DNA from: Phoma sp. XZ068
Taxonomy: Eukaryota > Ascomycota > Dothideomycetes > Pleosporales > Didymellaceae
Direction: 5' to 3'
Length of the DNA: 64,000 nt
Assembly (NCBI GenBank): GCA_004835665.1
Contig: RBKR01000022.1
Location: forward strand, 434,001 to 498,000
Positions 1-10,814 of this stretch are shown piece after piece; position 1 is the stretch's first letter; each line of letters starts with the position of its first letter. Under the pieces are notes generated by a model. It was not told the DNA's origin, made no database searches, and worked only from the letters and a program-made list of their open reading frames with translations. Both the position numbers and the translations under genes were made by a program.

Positions 1-2
1 GC

Positions 3-467
3 ACACGCCATGTGCTATCCAGATTCACGAAGAATCAAGCAAGAGAATTAGATATTAACTTCGAAACCCCTTTCACGACTATACAGCACATATCTCTACA
101 CCTTGCATTCGAGACATTAACACCTGCTATGAGTTTAGGTCGTTCCGTTATCCTAACTTCTGAACATGCCAGCATAAATTCTGATCGTGAAAGACTCCAA
201 CAAGACCTCCGTGAATATGAAGTCCTTGTTTCTGAGCACGAGGAAAAGATCAAGAGCCTTATGCAGGAGATTTCCAACGAGAAGGATCCTGCGTTCAAGA
301 TCAAACTACTAAGGAGATTGGAACAAGACACAGCTATTGTCGAGACGGCAAGGAAACACTAGGAACAAGCTTCGGCTGCTTTTCATGACGAGACTGCTGA
401 TCGATATGGAGAGGTGAGGAGATGCATTGTAAAGCTGTTTAATACTACTCGTAAGATTCGCGCCTAA
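3..467 (+). pseudogene. 3' part of a coiled-coil-like ORF interrupted by an in-frame TAG
   Basis: The frame is open from the window edge, so the true start lies outside. It runs to a TAG at 360-362, then stays open for 34 more codons in the same frame to a TAA at 465-467. The residues before the TAG are rich in Glu, Lys, Leu and Gln in a heptad-like pattern, from about the middle of the visible part. The residues after it (EQASAAFHDETADRYGEVRR) keep the same helical, charged character, so the TAG looks like a nonsense change (for example CAG to TAG) and not a natural end. I do not recognise the family. It could instead be an intact shorter protein ending at 362. The flanking DNA is AT-rich and gene-poor. 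Confidence 0.4.
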
Positions 468-1065
468 GAAGAGAAGAGAGATAGAGATATTAGAATGTAT
501 TTAGCTTAACATTTGGGAAGGCTATATTAAGTTGCAATAGACAAACTAGAAACGTATAGTTTTGTTGAATGTTGTTTCTCTTCTTGCTAAAGCAGCCGGC
601 AGATCTTATAATCCTGTACTAGTTATCCTGTAGCAACTGTTGTAGCAAAGATAATAAAACAATCACCTGTATTCACTTTCCACTGTACAGAATATCCGCC
701 TTTTAGTTGTTCAATATCATATTATAAGAATAAGGCAATATACGCATATGAGGTAGTACCGCTCATACGGATCTTGCGGCAGACTGGCTATGAATGTCCT
801 TTGATGGAAAACTTGCCAGTCTGAACTAAAGTCCATGATTCACAAGAAACATGCGCCCTGTGGGTCCTCGTCCTGGCAGGATCACATCCATCCAGAAGCG
901 TCTGGTCGGAAGATGTACCGGCAACAAACAAAGTGCTCCAACGCAGCTAGAATGCACTTCACAGGCGCAAAAGACCTATATCAGCACTGATAAGCCGCTA
1001 CTCTACGATGAGAGAAATCAGTGTTGTCGTATCTTGACTTCTTCGACTCCATCACCACTGACACC
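468..1065. other. Intergenic, AT-rich, no gene seen
   Basis: No ORF here has coding character. The stretch is AT-rich up to about 760. From about 850 it probably holds the leader of the gene starting at 1066. Confidence 0.5.
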
Positions 1066-1674
1066 ATGGCAGATCCCCCTACGGAACATGGTTCCTCTAC
1101 GGTCACTTCGACTACCACTAACAAAGAAGCTATTGACATCATCCGATACCAGATCAGTGTCCGCCGCGTTGCTGCAATGGACAAGGCTTCACAGCTAAAA
1201 ATTTGCATTGAAGATGAAGAAGCTCGGCTTGAAGCTTTGATCCAAGCATGTTCTGGAAACAACAGCTCGCCAGATAACGCATTAGCAGAACTCGTCGCAG
1301 GAAACAGAAATCTGATTGAAAGCGTGAAAAGGAATTACCAAGCTGCATTCGATGACTTCGCTGCAGGATATAACCCGGAGACACTAGGATTTGCGATAGA
1401 TGGTTTTGTCAATGTTGAGCGGCGATTAGTAGCGGTAGAAGTCGGTCTGCAAGGAATTGATCGTAAACCTAAAGATAAGGGAACAAGTCGGGATGAGCCT
1501 ATAAGGGATGGGATGGTAGTTGAAAGATTGCCAGAAGAAAGATTGTTTAAGATGGATGATGGTACTATGGATATTATCAATGGATGCGTTCTACAAGACA
1601 TTATATTCTTCAGACTAGAAGATGTTGATGATAGCATAAGGGCCACTCCAACTATCGGTTGGTTCAGCGTTTAG
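1066..1674 (+). CDS. Hypothetical protein, 202 aa
   Basis: A single-exon frame. The ATG at 1066 has a good context (caccATGg). The frame also reads through a GTG at 1021, but no earlier ATG is in frame. The protein starts with a Ser/Thr-rich stretch (residues 1-20), then has a helical, Glu/Ala/Leu-rich region (about 20-95) with coiled-coil character, then a charged Lys/Asp-rich linker and an acidic C-terminal part. No signal peptide, membrane segment or known domain is visible. Its stop codon lies 11 bp inside the 3' end of the convergent peptidase gene, so the two coding regions overlap tail to tail. It may be lineage-specific. I cannot name a function. Confidence 0.5.
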   Translation: MADPPTEHGSSTVTSTTTNKEAIDIIRYQISVRRVAAMDKASQLKICIEDEEARLEALIQACSGNNSSPDNALAELVAGNRNLIESVKRNYQAAFDDFAAGYNPETLGFAIDGFVNVERRLVAVEVGLQGIDRKPKDKGTSRDEPIRDGMVVERLPEERLFKMDDGTMDIINGCVLQDIIFFRLEDVDDSIRATPTIGWFSV

Positions 1675-3582
1675 GTACAGAGACTGGCGTCGTGGCATTA
1701 ACTTGCTCAGCAGCAGCAATGAAGGGGTTTGGCTGGTCAACTTCGCAAGTTGTGTCCGGCGGCGGCAGTGTTCCATCAATCATGTACTGCTTCTCGTACC
1801 TAGACAGGCACTCGGACTTCTGGGGATGTGCACAGTGCTGTGGACCAAAGTCAGCTTTTAATCTTCTTCGACGTTGATGTCTGGTGCTGAAGAGTTAAAC
1901 TTACGCCACTGTTGTTTCCCACCAGAAGTCCTGAACCTGGGAATAGCGACTGCATCTTCCTAGCAGCTGGGAGAGGTGTAACCGGGTCGTGTAGCATGCT
2001 GACAAGAAGGATTGGAGCGCTTGTTAACGGCACTCTTGGAACACCTTCACAATGGTCAAATCATAGGCATCAACTAGATTTAGGTAACTTACCATCAAAA
2101 GTCTGGCTCTCTGGCGAAGTAACGTTCAAGTGACTGCAAATCGGGCCGCTCTGGTAAACGGTATTTAGCCCGCCATACTTACTTGTATTGTACATCTGCT
2201 CAACAAATGACTTGTACTGTGGGAATTCCGAGGTATTGAAGCGGCCATTGGCGTCCAAGCAGTTGATGAGACTTCTGGCCACACGCTGGTCGTAAACCGG
2301 AAATGAAGTGGCGATCTGCGCTTTGACCGGTGCACCAGCAAGTAGTGGTGTTACTCCGGTTTGTATATCTGCGAGAACTACGTCCAGCTCTGAGAACGAA
2401 GTCGGGGAAAGAAGATACGCGGTCGCAAACATGTAGTTGACGAGGTCCTGCCACCTAAAGAGAGCTGGCGAAAGCGAGAGTCCTAGTTCGAGGCCTTGTT
2501 TGGCGAGGTCAAGGTCGCCGACTGCGGTGGGTGAGTTCTTCAGAGTTTCCAAGATGTCAAGATAACGTTGCTCAAGCTCCTCCCAGGATGTGGCGTTTTG
2601 GTGGAACTGACAGAGTGTTGGACCGGCTTCGAAGCAACGCTTGAAGAAGTAGCGGGTAGCCTCATCGTTATCGACGATGGACTTTTCCCAGCCACCATTG
2701 TAATGATCTTCTAGGTCCATAACGCCATCGATGATCATGCGTCCGATTCGATCGGGATATAGGCTGGCAAAGGTACCCCCAAGAATGCTGCCGTAGCTGA
2801 TACCGTAGTACCACAGCTTTGCTTCTTCGGGTGGCCGTCCTTTGCTTTTTGCACGAAGTTCGATGTAATGAAGCATATCTTGCGCGGTCGCGACAGTACT
2901 AGCGTACCTTGCTGTATCGTTGACAGCGTAGGCGCTTGAACACCATTTGCCGTACCCGTGCATATACTCGTGATTTTGGCGCAGAGCATAGTCGGATGTT
3001 ATATCCGCCGGTGTGTAGACCTCAGCCAAGTATGAGTTGCGCACTGCGATTGGGTACTGAGGAAAGCAGTCGCTGGAAGGTCCACTGTCGGCGACTCCTC
3101 GAGGATCAATGCCAATAAGGGAGTACTGGGTTCCAATCTTGTCCTGAACCGCTTCAGAGCCTGATTTGACCATAGCAACGGAGGAGCCACCAGGACCACC
3201 AGAGTTCAGCAGCACTTCTTGTGCATCTTCGCTCTCGCCAGGCCGTTTGATGATCGCCAAGTTGACAGTACCGACAGAGTGGTTGCTATAGTCGAGCGGT
3301 ACCTCAAGTAACGAGCATGTACTACCAAATGTGAGCATTCCTAGATTGGTAACAAAGGCAGAGTGTGACCTACAAGTTTCCAAAGCAAGGTGTCCAAACA
3401 AGGTCCGCGCTTGGTGTAAGCTCCGGTCATCAGCAAATGTAAATACACTCAGGATTAAGTTTACTTACTTCGTCGAAGCTTGAGACCGATGTTGCATTAC
3501 TCTGTCTCTTTACAAGAGGTGAGCCAATGGTTCGGTGCATGAGCGCCACCGCGGCACTGTAAAAGATGAGGTTTGCTCTCAT
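1664..3582 (-). CDS. Secreted alpha/beta-hydrolase, TAP-like (peptidase family S33)
   Basis: Five exons on the complement: 3469-3582, 3374-3420, 2093-3321, 1905-2044 and 1664-1837, giving 567 aa. All junctions are GT-AG and in phase. Exon 1 encodes a hydrophobic signal peptide (about residues 1-20) followed by a Lys-Arg site. Family hallmarks are the oxyanion motif GGPGGSS (95-101), the nucleophile elbow GISYG (Ser229), an acid in LHDPVTP (Asp483) inside the C-terminal TAP-like domain, and His511 in the motif G-H-C split exactly by the last intron. Several N-glycosylation sequons and Cys pairs fit secretion. By family it should remove N-terminal peptides or act as an esterase outside the cell. 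The substrate is unknown. The 3' end overlaps the convergent gene by 11 bp. Confidence 0.9.
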
Positions 3583-4615
3583 GTCGATTGATAGTGGTCG
3601 ATGTATCTAGTGTATTTCTTAACTGTTTCCAAATATCGCATTATATACATCACCTTTAGGTTCCTCTGCGACTCCTACGTCAGTGATTGCCAAGTCGGCA
3701 TGCGGGGTTGTTGGAGGCCTCAGTGTACACTCAAATTTCCAGGAGAGGAAACTATTTTGTTGGGGCGCAATACTGCAGTCTTACTTGAAGATCGATCACC
3801 ACATCCGGTCAAATCAGATTGAGGAATTACGAACAGTTTACCTATCACCAAGATGGTATTCGCCTTACGGCTAATGTGGCTGCCACTCGAGGCATACCCG
3901 ACGTAAGCATGGCTCGGCCACGTTCCAAATTTGGGGCCAACGAGTGAATAGGCAGACTGCCAACGACATCATCGCACGTTGTGGTGGAGCTTGGGTTCTT
4001 GGCCATTCCAACGTCCGAATGCGGTTGGTGTGGCTGTGGCTTGCGCTAAGGCCGAACATCTGCAAGACGTGCATTGCTATTGGTAGTTGAAAGATAATTT
4101 GAACATATTGAGTTCTAATTTGGAGGTGTACAGACGGGGCGTCAACATACAACAAAGCGCTGAGCTGGGGCAGGAAGACCGCGCCGACAAAGCTAAGGAA
4201 TAACAAATGCTTGCCCTTCCGAAGAGCCGAACACTCTCCTATCCAATAGCGCACACTTATACGCTTGCGTCCATCCCTTCGACGGATTTTGGGCGAACTT
4301 TGTTCGTCATTGTACGGGCCGAGTGCTCAGTGTGGTCTGCAGCATCTGTTGGCGAGCTTTTGCGGGCATACTACCTAGGTAGATCTAGCACCATTCAACT
4401 AATCGGCCAGTCCACTCGCGCATAGAAGGGAAATTCCCATATAGTTGAGAAAATGGAGCCAACGACAATGTGATCGTATTGGAGAAACTTACGCCGATGC
4501 GGTGCAAATGTAGAGGAACCCTATCTTCAGTATTGGTTACGTATATATATATACCACTCAACTCCTCGCGAAGAGCTGGTGTGGTTGCACAAGTACCTAA
4601 AGCATGGCATGGCTT
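3583..4615. other. Intergenic, no supported gene
   Basis: About 1 kb between the 5' end of the peptidase gene and the 3' end of the transporter gene. Open frames here are short and show no family features. A short (TA)n tract lies near 4537-4553. Confidence 0.5.
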
Positions 4616-6483
4616 CTAGAACACACGACCCTTCGTTTGCTGCATCTTAGCTACATTGTAGTTCTTGATCAGCACGATCCAGACCAGAGTCAAACACATG
4701 ATACATGTACCAGCAATAAGCATTCTCTTTTGTGCGATACCGTACGCCTGTTCGATCGCCAGACGTGTAGGGGTACCTCTCTCATAGCTGAGCTGGACTG
4801 TGAGATCGCCGTAGATAGAGTCCAAGTTTTCTAAATCCTCCTCGGGCAAGAGCCTTGCCAAAGCCTGAGGAAAGGAGTTGGTCCAGATAGCGCCTGAGAT
4901 AGTGTTGCCAACCGCGCCGCCGAGCCACCCAAAGATGTTGAGCAGCGCCAGCACAGGAGCGATGTGCTGGTGGTCAGCAGCGGCCATGACAGCGAGCTGC
5001 TCGCAGAGAATGATGATACTGCCACCGATAGCAATGAATACTTGGCACATAACGAGGTATCCAACACTCGTATCCGGCTGGCGGAAGTGGATCATCAGAC
5101 CCTGGCCAAGGAGGTAGAAGGGAATGGCGATGAACAACAGCCACCTGAAACGACCAGTCTTGCTGATGATGAAACCACAGAAAAGCAACAAGAATCCAGA
5201 GAGAACGTCAAATGTTGACGAAACGTATCCGGCTTCGGCAATGGTGAGGTTGCTGACAACTTGCAGAAATGAGGTGAAGTAACTGTTCCATGCGTAGTAC
5301 GAAATTTGGTACGTGAACGACAACAGGCAGGCGCCGACAACCGATCGGTTTAGCAGGAGGTTGAATGGCAGGAATGGAACCTGAGCTGTGAAGCGTTCGT
5401 GGAGGCCGAATAGGACTAGGAGGACAAAACCAACCACCAACATTGCGATGATGTATCCGGTGCTCCATCCATTCGGTGCGGAGTCGGCGAGTGTGAATGG
5501 AAGGAGGAAGATGACCAGACCGCAGGCAAGAAGGAAGGATCCAGGTGCTGAAATCAAGTTAATATATCATCATCATTGTCGGAAGTTGTACTTACCATCA
5601 AATTCTCGAATGTAAAAGATGATGCTCTGGAAGAGATTTCGGCCACTCTTCTCGCGCTCAAGAACACCCTCACGCTTAGCCTTCCTCAAGTTCAACTTCA
5701 AGATAAGGAATAGCGGTGCCGCAACGAATGGAACGATAATGGCGAAAGCACCAAAGCCCCAACGCCAGTTCTTGACGTTGTTATAGAATCCTTCTGCTGA
5801 CTTGGGACCGGCAAAAGCCGTGATGATATATGGCGAAGATGTGAAAGCAAAAGCCAGTCCTCGATGCTTCAGACTTGAGGCATCGGCGGTAATGACATCC
5901 ACACAATAGATCATGCCACCAAAACCGATAGTGTAGAACACTTGGGCAGCACAGAAGGTGTAAAGACTCTTGCAAACGGCCATCAAAATCAGTCCGAGCG
6001 TAGCGAAGCAGACCATAACGCAGAAACCTTCGGCGCGGCCCCAGAGATCGAGCAACTTGGCTGTTGGGATGTAGACGGCTGCGGCCATGGAGTTTGCGAC
6101 AATATTGATGACGGTCAAAAGGGAGTGTTCTTCGAATTCGCTAGTAACGTAAGGCGTAAGATTGCTGGTGATAGAAGACTGGAACGCGTTGGTGAGGTAT
6201 AGCATCCACATGCTTTACCATTTGTCAGTGACACTCCATCAGCGAACTACGACGATACTCACCATGCAAAAGCACAAGCCAGAGAAGTTTTTGTCCAAGT
6301 CAAGGTGACAGCTTCGACGTTCTTGATACCCTGTTGAGCATTTGGGTCGACAGTTGTCGCTGCTTCGACCTTGCGAATAGCCTCGTCTTCGTCAACATCG
6401 ATGGTGCTCATCTCCCTCTTGGGCTCATGGCTAATCTCAGTATTGCCCTGGGAAGTGTTAATGGGATCCATGTTCGCTGCCAT
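4616..6483 (-). CDS. MFS siderophore-iron transporter (Sit/Arn/MirB family)
   Basis: Three exons on the complement: 6263-6483, 5596-6212 and 4616-5547, giving 589 aa. The ATG at 6483 was chosen because the upstream in-frame extension starts only at GTG. A charged cytosolic N-terminus (about 75 aa) precedes roughly 14 hydrophobic segments, as in the drug:H+ antiporter-2 fold. The motif DLWGRAEGF after the second helix and the sequence around AADHQHIAPVLALLNIFGWLG match the siderophore transporter branch and not sugar or drug carriers. It should import ferric siderophores across the plasma membrane by proton symport. GATA-factor-like sites lie 250-440 bp upstream. No siderophore synthetase is in the window, so uptake of foreign siderophores is possible. 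The exact substrate is unknown. Confidence 0.9.
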
Positions 6484-6735
6484 GATCCTGGACTGCACAG
6501 AACGATATGCGAAGAAGATCTGCGATGGGAAAGCCACTTCGCATGGCTGAAAGGCCCTATATATTAAAGCCCCATGTCCGATCCACAGGACCGCAAACCA
6601 TTCGACTGCGGCTCGACATTTTCACCATAATGCTTGGTTGGCTTCCCGGCTTGGGCTAGAGCTTGAACTGTGGTGACCGCTGCAGGACGCCTCATGGGTA
6701 CTAGCCATGAGTTGCTTAGCCTTGATCCACTAATC

Positions 6736-6744
6736 TTATCTGAT
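6736..6744 (-). promoter_or_regulatory. GATA-type site matching the SreA/URBS1 consensus
   Basis: The minus strand reads ATCAGATAA, which fits ATCWGATAA, the consensus known for SreA/URBS1-class iron repressors. It lies about 250 bp upstream of the transporter ATG on the same strand. Function is inferred from motif and neighbour only. Confidence 0.55.
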
Positions 6745-6918
6745 CCGTTTGATGGCGTGGTCGTCGGACATCCTAACCAAAGGGAACTGACCCGGCTTTG
6801 TTCGCTAAACATCCACCAAGCACCCCGTGGTCATGAGACACGAACCATGCAATAGCCTTGCAGAAATTTGCGTCCTTCAGCCATGGTGCTCCACCTCATT
6901 CATGAGTTTCGCTTGATC

Positions 6919-6927
6919 TTATCTAAT
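6919..6927 (-). promoter_or_regulatory. Second GATA-type site, near-consensus
   Basis: The minus strand reads ATTAGATAA, one mismatch from ATCWGATAA. It is 175 bp further upstream than the first site. It may cooperate with that site in iron control of the siderophore transporter. Confidence 0.4.
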
Positions 6928-7561
6928 CTTGATCTAGATTTGGCCGCTAGAGAGCCATAATACGAACCTTGACAAACTCATGTTTCCGAGAACCCGTGTT
7001 AATCCGACTCTCGGCTTGAATTCCCTTTCATTCGGACTGCATTGTCTTGATAGATTCACATTCAGTCAATTTTCAGACAGTGAGTGATTTGTCTGTAATG
7101 TATGATGAGCAAGGGCAGGTTGGAGGAGCCGCATGGAAGAGCTTCGTCGCCTTAGCGCTGCTTGGCTGTCCCCACCCCATCTCAACCCCAGCAGCTCGTT
7201 CCTCATTCGCGAAAACCTCTTCCCTTGCGATCATCCGATAATAGTTCTGTCAGACACATGTGACAATGGTAAACTGGGATGAGTGAGCCTGCTGGCAAAC
7301 AAATTGCCCACCTTTCGGCTGTTAGTATGCGAGTGCATACCAGACCTTGGAAGTTTCGACACGAAGATGGAGAGAGTAGCTAGATTTCGATTCGCATTCT
7401 TGGCAGTACGGTCGGCTATAAATTGTTCGTACAACAACCCATTGCCAACTTCAAGCCTTGTGTTTTTGTCTTGATGTTATACATGCACGCGCACTCACAG
7501 CACGGTGTTGGATTACAACAACATACTAATGGAATTTATCATAACTACATCAAAAATCATA

Positions 7562-7954
7562 TCAACCCCATCGCTCAGGACGCAAGTGCACAGCATCAGG
7601 TTGGTTCATAGAACGCATCTTCGCAGTAGCCATTTCTACATCGACTTTCCGCTGCTGAACATTCTTATTCTCTTGCTTTTCACGGTACCAACGCAACGCC
7701 TCGGAACCACAGGCGGCAGGAAGAGTTAGCACAGCCATGACGATACCGAACACTAGAAATCCAAGATAGACTCGGTATTCGGTGGTGTTGTAGTTGCGTG
7801 TGGACTCATCGTGTATTTGAGTTGTGTTTTGACCTTTGGGAATATTGATCGTGCTGTCTTGAAGCATATCGCGCACTATGATCGGCGGCAGGATTGGTAG
7901 CAAACCGGCTTGAGCGAGAGTTGCGAACATCGTAAGGACGATCGTAGTTTCCAT
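7562..7954 (-). CDS. Small two-segment membrane protein, 130 aa
   Basis: A single exon with its ATG at 7954. Residues 4-27 form a hydrophobic segment that could be a signal anchor, followed by a polar loop with NTT sequons. Residues about 61-83 (from VYLGFLVFGIVMAVLTLP) form a second membrane helix. The C-terminal 45 residues are charged and probably cytosolic. I do not recognise a family. Coding status is supported by the ordered hydrophobic/polar layout and an ATG start, but there is no homology evidence. It lies between the siderophore transporter and pirin genes, both on the same strand. Confidence 0.5.
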   Translation of the reverse strand: METTIVLTMFATLAQAGLLPILPPIIVRDMLQDSTINIPKGQNTTQIHDESTRNYNTTEYRVYLGFLVFGIVMAVLTLPAACGSEALRWYREKQENKNVQQRKVDVEMATAKMRSMNQPDAVHLRPERWG

Positions 7955-8269
7955 TATGTAGTTGGTTCAGAATGTATAATGTCAACTTGGGCGGAAAGAA
8001 GACATGAAAAGGTTTTAGAAACATATTCTGGGCCACCTCGCATTGTGATAAGGTTTAGCTACATAAATCCATAATGTTCTGCCATTCAGGCCAAGTCAAG
8101 CATTGTAGGCTAATGACACTTCACATATGGTTAAGTCAACATTGCTCACTTTAGTTCACACGTGCAGACTACAGAACAAAATGGCGCCGACAATCATTGC
8201 AATCAAAGTCTCTCATGTATGATACAGTCTATTGTTGACTACAAAATTTTACTTGCTAAAACCCTGCAC

Positions 8270-9241
8270 TCACTGCTCCTCAGGGCCCATGTCAAACAAC
8301 AAGAACTCAGCGGGCTTGTCGCCCACGCTCTCAATGTCAATGCTTAATGGCCCCTTGACACCATCAATATAAGCGCCATCACCCTCTCCAAGTACTGTCT
8401 CGCCAATCTTGATCTGCGCACCACCAGTCTTCGGCTGCCCCCTCTTGCTCATGACAACCTGCGCATACAGCTTCCTCGGCCCCTCAGCAACAACCTCATG
8501 CGTAACCTTCTTGCCAGGCGAAAGGATACTCGCGTCCATACTCAGATCCGCTTGCAGCCCAATAGCATGCTTCGCATCGCCCAGACGGTCCGTCGACTCC
8601 ATAATCCTAACCAGCTTATCCGACTTCTGCTCATCGCTGAACTTCTTCGTCTCGTAATGCGGCTTCAGCCCCTTCTTGTTCGGCTTCGCCCAAATCTGCA
8701 GGAAATGTACTTCGTCGTCCTTGTTGCGGTTGTACTCTGAGTGTCGAATTCCTGTACCAGCACTCGTAAATTGCACCTCCCCGCGCTTCAAGTTCTCCAG
8801 GTTGCCCATGCTGTCCTTGTGCTCGAGCGTGCCGTTGACGATGTAACTGAAAATCAGAAATTCGGCGTGCGAGTGTGTGCCAAAACCTGTGCCGGGCTTG
8901 ACGCGGTCTTCGTTGATGACGCGAAGCGGGCCCCAAGACTCGTGGCGCGGGTCGTAGTAGGACGCGAAGGAGAAGGTGTGGTAAGAGTACAGCCAGTCGT
9001 GGTCGGCATGACCGCGATGCGACCACGGTCGCTTTGTGATGTTCAAGCTTGCTGGGGCGGCGGCGGAAGACATTGTGCGAACGGTAGGCTTGGTGAGGAG
9101 GGAGGTGAGGGTATTGCGAAATGAGCTAGAGAACGCCAGGGTTATTGATAGTAATGCGACGAGCGCAGTAAATGTTTTGGTAGATATAAAAGCTGTTGGT
9201 GTGGATATGTGCTGCTCAGGTAAGGTACTACTGTCTGACAT
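8270..9241 (-). CDS. Pirin-family protein with N-terminal membrane/targeting segment
   Basis: A single exon of 323 aa. The N-terminal cupin domain (about residues 65-185) carries the pirin metal ligands His123 and His125 (GTHSHAEF) and His167 with Glu169 (GTGIRHSEY). The C-terminal pirin domain follows to the end. Pirins bind Fe and have been linked to transcription co-factor or quercetinase activity; which applies here cannot be told. Unlike compact pirins of about 280 aa, this one starts with about 56 extra residues including a hydrophobic helix at 22-39. A second Met at residue 57 begins a canonical cytosolic/nuclear form, so two starts could give two locations. The methyltransferase-like gene is divergent, with 469 bp between the two starts. 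Confidence 0.88.
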   Translation of the reverse strand: MSDSSTLPEQHISTPTAFISTKTFTALVALLSITLAFSSSFRNTLTSLLTKPTVRTMSSAAAPASLNITKRPWSHRGHADHDWLYSYHTFSFASYYDPRHESWGPLRVINEDRVKPGTGFGTHSHAEFLIFSYIVNGTLEHKDSMGNLENLKRGEVQFTSAGTGIRHSEYNRNKDDEVHFLQIWAKPNKKGLKPHYETKKFSDEQKSDKLVRIMESTDRLGDAKHAIGLQADLSMDASILSPGKKVTHEVVAEGPRKLYAQVVMSKRGQPKTGGAQIKIGETVLGEGDGAYIDGVKGPLSIDIESVGDKPAEFLLFDMGPEEQ

Positions 9242-9710
9242 CAGAAAGAGGGGTTCTTGTCAGCTCGGCGATGCGAGCGGTATTTATACGAAGTATCCAG
9301 CGCAAAGGTTAGTGAAGGTCTTAAGAAGGTTCTACGGTAGGCTCGTTCCTTTCAGCCTGCATTTGCAATGGTGAGTAAGGCGTTGCTAAGTGTTCTGGCG
9401 AGGTGGGGACCCACTAGCGTGGTTTGAGCTTACTGATCGATGACAGAATTCGTGGGTTCGGCTTGTCAGCTGCACGTCATTGGCTGGTTGCACCGGAAGT
9501 GGGCTACCGACTGAAGATGGATTTCTCGAAAGCACCGTGATGCCGAAGCCACGTTATCGCCTATCAACTAAGAATTACTTGTTTCGGCAGCTGAAAGAGC
9601 AGGGTGTAAGAACTTGAGCCACAAAGCTTAGGAACATACGGCGAATTCTCAAGTTGGTTCTTAGTGGGGTATTACGACAACTTGAAAATAGCTGAGAGAG
9701 CATTTCCAAT
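9242..9710. other. Divergent promoter region, pirin and methyltransferase-like gene
   Basis: 469 bp between two divergent start codons. No other gene is visible. Confidence 0.5.
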
Positions 9711-10814
9711 ATGGCCCTCAAATCCTTCAACCCGGATACGTTCCTTGACAACTGGTCCGACGAAAAGTTCAATCCAACTCACAGCGGCAAGCCTCTGGTG
9801 CGATGTATAGGCGAAGCATTCGACATCCCACCAACAGACACCTACACCTACCGGGCGCAAGGAGAAACCACACTGCACATAACAGAAAGAGCGATAGCTG
9901 GAAAGCGCATGCATGGCATGCATAACTGGTACCACGATGACTCCGGCACTCCAATTGAGCCTCAGCATCCTTCTCCTCAAGAAGTGTCCGCATACACAAC
10001 GCTCTTCGACCCATCACTAAACCTCCCGAAAGCCCTCAACGGCTTCAAATCCCAATCCAAAGTCAACACAATACGCAAACAAGTCGCCGACCATCTATCC
10101 TCGCGCTTCCACAATACCACCACAGGCCTGCTCCCCTTGAAAAAGGACCGCAAACACATCAACCCCTACCTCAGCCTCTGGACCTACAGCTGCCAGGAGC
10201 TAGAATGGTGCGGCCCCATCCCAAGCACCAGCCACACCAAAATCTCGCACCACATCCTCCCTATCTTCTACCACCACTTCGGCTGCATCGTGCCCTCGTA
10301 CGCCGCCCTGCACGTCCTAGCCAAGCTAGCGCAGCCCGCAAAACCAAGCAAAGAAGCTGTTCTCCCGATCCTGGATGTAGGCAGTGGAAACGGGTACTGG
10401 ACCTATATGCTCCGCCATTTCCCGCTCCCGGTGCCGGAGATGAAGGCCCTGGATGTTCGACCTATTGATAGTGGACTGTCTGAGTATCGCGTGTGTTGGG
10501 TCAAGGATACGAATAAGGTGGATGGAAAAGAGTACCTTCGGCGTAATGATGGTGGAAAGGGGACTATCTTGCTGTTGGTGTATCCGCAGGCGACGGGAGA
10601 TTTCACAGGGCCCATTTTGAAGATGTTTGAGGGAGATACGATTGTGGTTGCTGGTACGCAGAATGAGAATGGGTTCACGGCATTTCAGGATCAGGGTGTA
10701 GATCAGTGGGTGGAGAAGAACCTCAAGGCTTTCGAGCTGACGCTGAGGATGCCGTTGCCTAGTTTTGCGGGCAAGGATGAAGCGCTGTTTGTGTTCCAGA
10801 GGAAGAAGGCTTAA
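9711..10814 (+). CDS. SAM-dependent methyltransferase-like protein, 367 aa
   Basis: A single exon; the ATG context is aatATGg. The sequence LDVGSGNGYW (221-230) is a glycine-rich motif I of class I methyltransferases, preceded by a hydrophobic strand (VLPI). About 25 residues later comes an acidic residue region (KALDVRPID) that could bind the ribose. A later hydrophobic strand (GTILLLVYPQ) fits motif post-II. The first 200 residues have no motif I recognise; they are basic and rich in His, Ser and Pro in the middle. No signal peptide or membrane segment is present. The substrate is unknown, and the Rossmann part could be non-catalytic. The gene stands alone, divergent from pirin. Confidence 0.65.
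   Translation: MALKSFNPDTFLDNWSDEKFNPTHSGKPLVRCIGEAFDIPPTDTYTYRAQGETTLHITERAIAGKRMHGMHNWYHDDSGTPIEPQHPSPQEVSAYTTLFDPSLNLPKALNGFKSQSKVNTIRKQVADHLSSRFHNTTTGLLPLKKDRKHINPYLSLWTYSCQELEWCGPIPSTSHTKISHHILPIFYHHFGCIVPSYAALHVLAKLAQPAKPSKEAVLPILDVGSGNGYWTYMLRHFPLPVPEMKALDVRPIDSGLSEYRVCWVKDTNKVDGKEYLRRNDGGKGTILLLVYPQATGDFTGPILKMFEGDTIVVAGTQNENGFTAFQDQGVDQWVEKNLKAFELTLRMPLPSFAGKDEALFVFQRKKA

Larger units (their letters stand above)
6484..7561. other. Promoter region of the siderophore transporter; otherwise empty
   Basis: Holds a TATA-like run near 6558-6565 and the two GATA-type sites listed separately. No ORF with coding character was seen. Confidence 0.5.

Noticed and set aside
3871..4254. 127-codon minus-strand ORF between the peptidase and transporter genes
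   Set aside because: Mixed hydrophobic/basic composition without domain, splice or signal support. Likely random.
4537..4553. TATA-like (TA)n run as a promoter of the siderophore transporter
   Set aside because: It lies beyond the 3' end of that minus-strand gene, so it cannot be its promoter; no plus-strand gene follows it.
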